From positions 1 to 6,889 of the forward strand of contig JAGZOP010000078.1 of NCBI GenBank assembly GCA_018383195.1: a stretch of DNA of 6,889 bases, read 5' to 3'. Source of the DNA: Clostridiaceae bacterium. GTDB taxonomy: Bacteria; Bacillota; Clostridia; Oscillospirales; Butyricicoccaceae. Shown here one piece after another: positions 5,971-6,889 of the stretch. Both the position numbers and the translations under genes were made by a program. Numbering within the stretch: position 1 is the first letter of the stretch; every line of letters begins with the position of its first letter. Under the pieces are notes generated by a model. That model was given only the letters and a program-made list of their open reading frames with translations, was not told where the DNA came from and did not search any database.

Positions 5971-6149
5971 ATAACAAAGAGAGCGCTTCCGTCCCGCTAA
6001 TCTTGTAGCAGATAGTTTTTTGCAGCGGATTTCCTCTTTTCGGGAGATAATCGTTTTCTTGTATTTTGGGCTTCTGTTCTATTCCGTTCCCATCCTTTCC
6101 GTAAAAGCCACAACAGAGCAAGCATAGGAAATGTGGCTACGCTTCCGCG

Positions 6150-6189
6150 AAATCTCCGTTTCCGGTCTGCTGCCGGAGCGGAGATTTTT
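6150..6189 (+). terminator. strong intrinsic terminator
   Basis: Perfect nine-base arms AAATCTCCG (6150-6158) and CGGAGATTT (6179-6187) enclose inner CCGG/CCGG pairs, and the right arm runs into TTTTT. A further CAAGCA/TGCTTG pair at 6119-6124 and 6189-6194 could extend the structure. It acts in the rightward direction, insulating the HTH-regulator pair from transcription entering from the left. Confidence 0.75.
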
Positions 6190-6248
6190 GCTTGTTGGGA
6201 ACTTCTCAAACCCTTGTTTTTTACTTCATCAATATAGCGGTGTAAGGG

Positions 6249-6293
6249 ACGGAACCTGCCCGCAAAATGAAAACTTTTAATTTTGCATTCCGT
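6249..6293. repeat. large imperfect inverted repeat
   Basis: Outer arms ACGGAA (6249-6254) and TTCCGT (6288-6293) flank perfect inner arms GCAAAAT (6262-6268) and ATTTTGC (6280-6286), with a central AAAAC/TTTT stretch. The left side has seven unpaired bases and the right side one. It lies just upstream of the HTH promoter and could be a regulator site or an RNA hairpin. It is not a standard terminator, because no T run follows. Confidence 0.45.
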
Positions 6294-6296
6294 TTC

Positions 6297-6325
6297 TTGT
6301 ACCGTTCTTTTGTAAGAACTATAAT
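6297..6325 (+). promoter_or_regulatory. promoter of the HTH-response regulator pair
   Basis: TTGTAC (6297-6302), a 17-base spacer and a perfect TATAAT (6320-6325) are present. Transcription would start near 6332, leaving a leader of about 14 bases. The spacer is almost entirely a perfect dyad (6304-6319). Confidence 0.6.
6304..6319. promoter_or_regulatory. candidate operator dyad between -35 and -10
   Basis: GTTCTT (6304-6309) and AAGAAC (6314-6319) form a perfect six-base inverted repeat around TTGT, filling the promoter spacer. A protein bound here would directly control the promoter. The HTH protein and the response regulator encoded just downstream are the obvious candidates. Confidence 0.45.
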
Positions 6326-6345
6326 ACTATTATCGGGTGTGCGAA

Positions 6346-6534
6346 ATGAACTATATGGCATTGAAAGAAGCTGCCGAAAAGTGGGGCGTGACACCTCGTA
6401 AAGTAAATTATTATTGTGCCGGTGAGCGCATCCCCGGCGCTGTAAAGATGGCCGGTATTTGGCTGATCCCAAAGAACGCAGAAAAGCCGATTGACGGAAG
6501 GACAAAACAAGGGAAGGGGTTGCACCATGAATAA
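6346..6534 (+). CDS. small helix-turn-helix DNA-binding protein (excisionase/MerR-like)
   Basis: This 62-residue protein begins MNYMALKEAAEKWGVTPRKV, a first helix-turn-helix of the excisionase/MerR type (about residues 4-22). A short wing follows with RIPGAVKMAGIWLIPKNAEK (30-49), the typical IPGA...W.IP signature of these small regulators. The tail is basic and probably flexible. Only a weak GGGTG precedes the ATG at 6346. The frame also opens at a GTG (6337) and an internal ATG (6355), but 6346 best matches relatives, which start with a few residues before KEAA. Its last codons overlap the response regulator start by eight bases, so the two are translationally coupled. Proteins like this are frequent in integrative elements of gut Firmicutes, where they accompany two-component systems. 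Its target is unknown; the dyad at 6304-6319 is a candidate. Confidence 0.75.
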   Translation: MNYMALKEAAEKWGVTPRKVNYYCAGERIPGAVKMAGIWLIPKNAEKPIDGRTKQGKGLHHE

Positions 6535-6889
6535 AATCCTGATTATAGATGATGACAGAGAACTGTGCGCTTTGATTAAACGTAGCGTACAAGCAGAAAA
6601 CATAGAAGCTGATTTTTGTAATACCGGAAAAGAGGGCTTACAAAAATTAAGAGAGCAGGAGTATCAGCTTGTGGTGCTGGATGTGATGATGCCTGGTATG
6701 GATGGCTTTGAAACGCTGGAAGAAATCCGCAAAGAGAACAGTCTGCCGATTTTGATGTTCACATCTAAAAATGACAGCATTTCTAAAGTACGGGGCTTAC
6801 GAGCCGGGGCGGACGATTATCTGACAAAACCGTTTGATATGGACGAACTGATTGCCCGTATTGCGTCCCTCATTCGCCGCTACACCCGT
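6527..6889 (+). CDS. OmpR/PhoB-type response regulator, receiver domain (3' end cut by window)
   Basis: The first 121 codons encode a complete receiver domain. The acidic pocket is Asp8-Asp10 in LIIDDDREL, the phosphoacceptor is Asp52 in VVLDVMMPGMDG, the switch Thr79 lies in FTSKND, and Lys101 is in LTKPF. The linker LIARIASLIRRYTR at 108-121 is typical of OmpR-family regulators such as VanR, so a winged-helix DNA-binding domain should follow outside the window. Start at ATG 6527, with AAGGGG seven bases upstream. The start overlaps the end of the HTH gene by eight bases. A sensor kinase gene would normally follow. The signal sensed cannot be inferred from the receiver alone. Confidence 0.92.
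   Translation, partial: MNKILIIDDDRELCALIKRSVQAENIEADFCNTGKEGLQKLREQEYQLVVLDVMMPGMDGFETLEEIRKENSLPILMFTSKNDSISKVRGLRAGADDYLTKPFDMDELIARIASLIRRYTR

Larger units (their letters stand above)
5971..6345 (+). other. gene-poor junction region
   Basis: These 375 bases hold no convincing gene on either strand. They contain about 30 bases that may be frameshifted remnant of the macro-domain gene (near 5978-6005), a strong terminator (6150-6189), a large imperfect dyad (6249-6293) and the promoter of the HTH gene. The open frames on the minus strand at 5997-6209 and 6221-6592 have no start signals or recognisable domains. The region looks like the join between the chromosomal block and an accessory regulatory cassette. 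Confidence 0.5.

Noticed and set aside
5997..6209. Minus-strand ORF of 70 codons in the junction region
   Set aside because: No ribosome binding site or recognisable domain, and it includes the terminator hairpin at 6150-6189.
6221..6603. Two minus-strand ORFs opposite the HTH gene
   Set aside because: They are antisense shadows of the HTH-response regulator pair, with no domains or translation signals.
1..6889. CRISPR array, tRNA, rRNA or insertion sequence
   Set aside because: I saw no regularly spaced repeats, cloverleaf, ribosomal sequence or transposase coding sequence.

Overview
The window looks like chromosomal DNA of an anaerobic, endospore-forming member of the Firmicutes, most likely class Clostridia and possibly Oscillospiraceae-like. 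The evidence is a sigma-G-type sporulation sigma factor, strong GGAGG ribosome binding sites, short AT-rich promoters and a 2x[4Fe-4S] DUF362 protein. The right-hand end resembles an accessory or mobile-element segment.

Layout. At 1-63 (minus) is the start of a small zinc-ribbon gene, preceded by a sigma-A-like promoter and a seven-codon upstream ORF with a very strong Shine-Dalgarno. A hairpin terminator at 279-311 closes a leftward block. That block, in transcription order (right to left), is: a cysteine hydrolase of the isochorismatase/nicotinamidase family (5383-4679); a DUF362 ferredoxin-like protein (4589-3468); the sporulation sigma factor sigG (3316-2495), with a good match to a SigF-type promoter in front; an MTA/SAH deaminase, mtaD (2468-1182); and a trimeric-type purine nucleoside phosphorylase, punA (1169-357). 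On the plus strand, divergent from the hydrolase, is a macro-domain gene (5509-5970) with a near-consensus sigma-A promoter. A gene-poor stretch follows with a strong terminator and two further dyads. Then come a small helix-turn-helix protein (6346-6534) and an overlapping OmpR-type response regulator (6527 to the window edge).

How the genes fit together. mtaD and punA are separated by 12 bases and form a credible methylthioadenosine/S-adenosylhomocysteine salvage pair: deamination, then phosphorolysis of the 6-oxopurine product. The phosphorylase keeps the 6-oxopurine residues Glu191 and Asn233. It has Gly245 where typical PNPs carry the histidine that holds the ribose 5'-OH, which would suit a 5'-thio-substituted substrate. 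The HTH and response regulator genes form a translationally overlapping regulatory pair of the kind often carried by integrative elements, presumably followed by a histidine kinase outside the window.

Points of most interest. (1) The sigG reading frame leaves family similarity inside the region 4.2 recognition helix, which suggests a frameshift or a local sequence error. (2) The PNP has an active-site substitution and a deaminase partner. (3) The macro-domain gene ends abruptly next to the accessory segment. (4) A perfect dyad fills the -35/-10 spacer of the HTH-regulator promoter. I found no clear evidence of a wholly new defence or mobile system within these bases.
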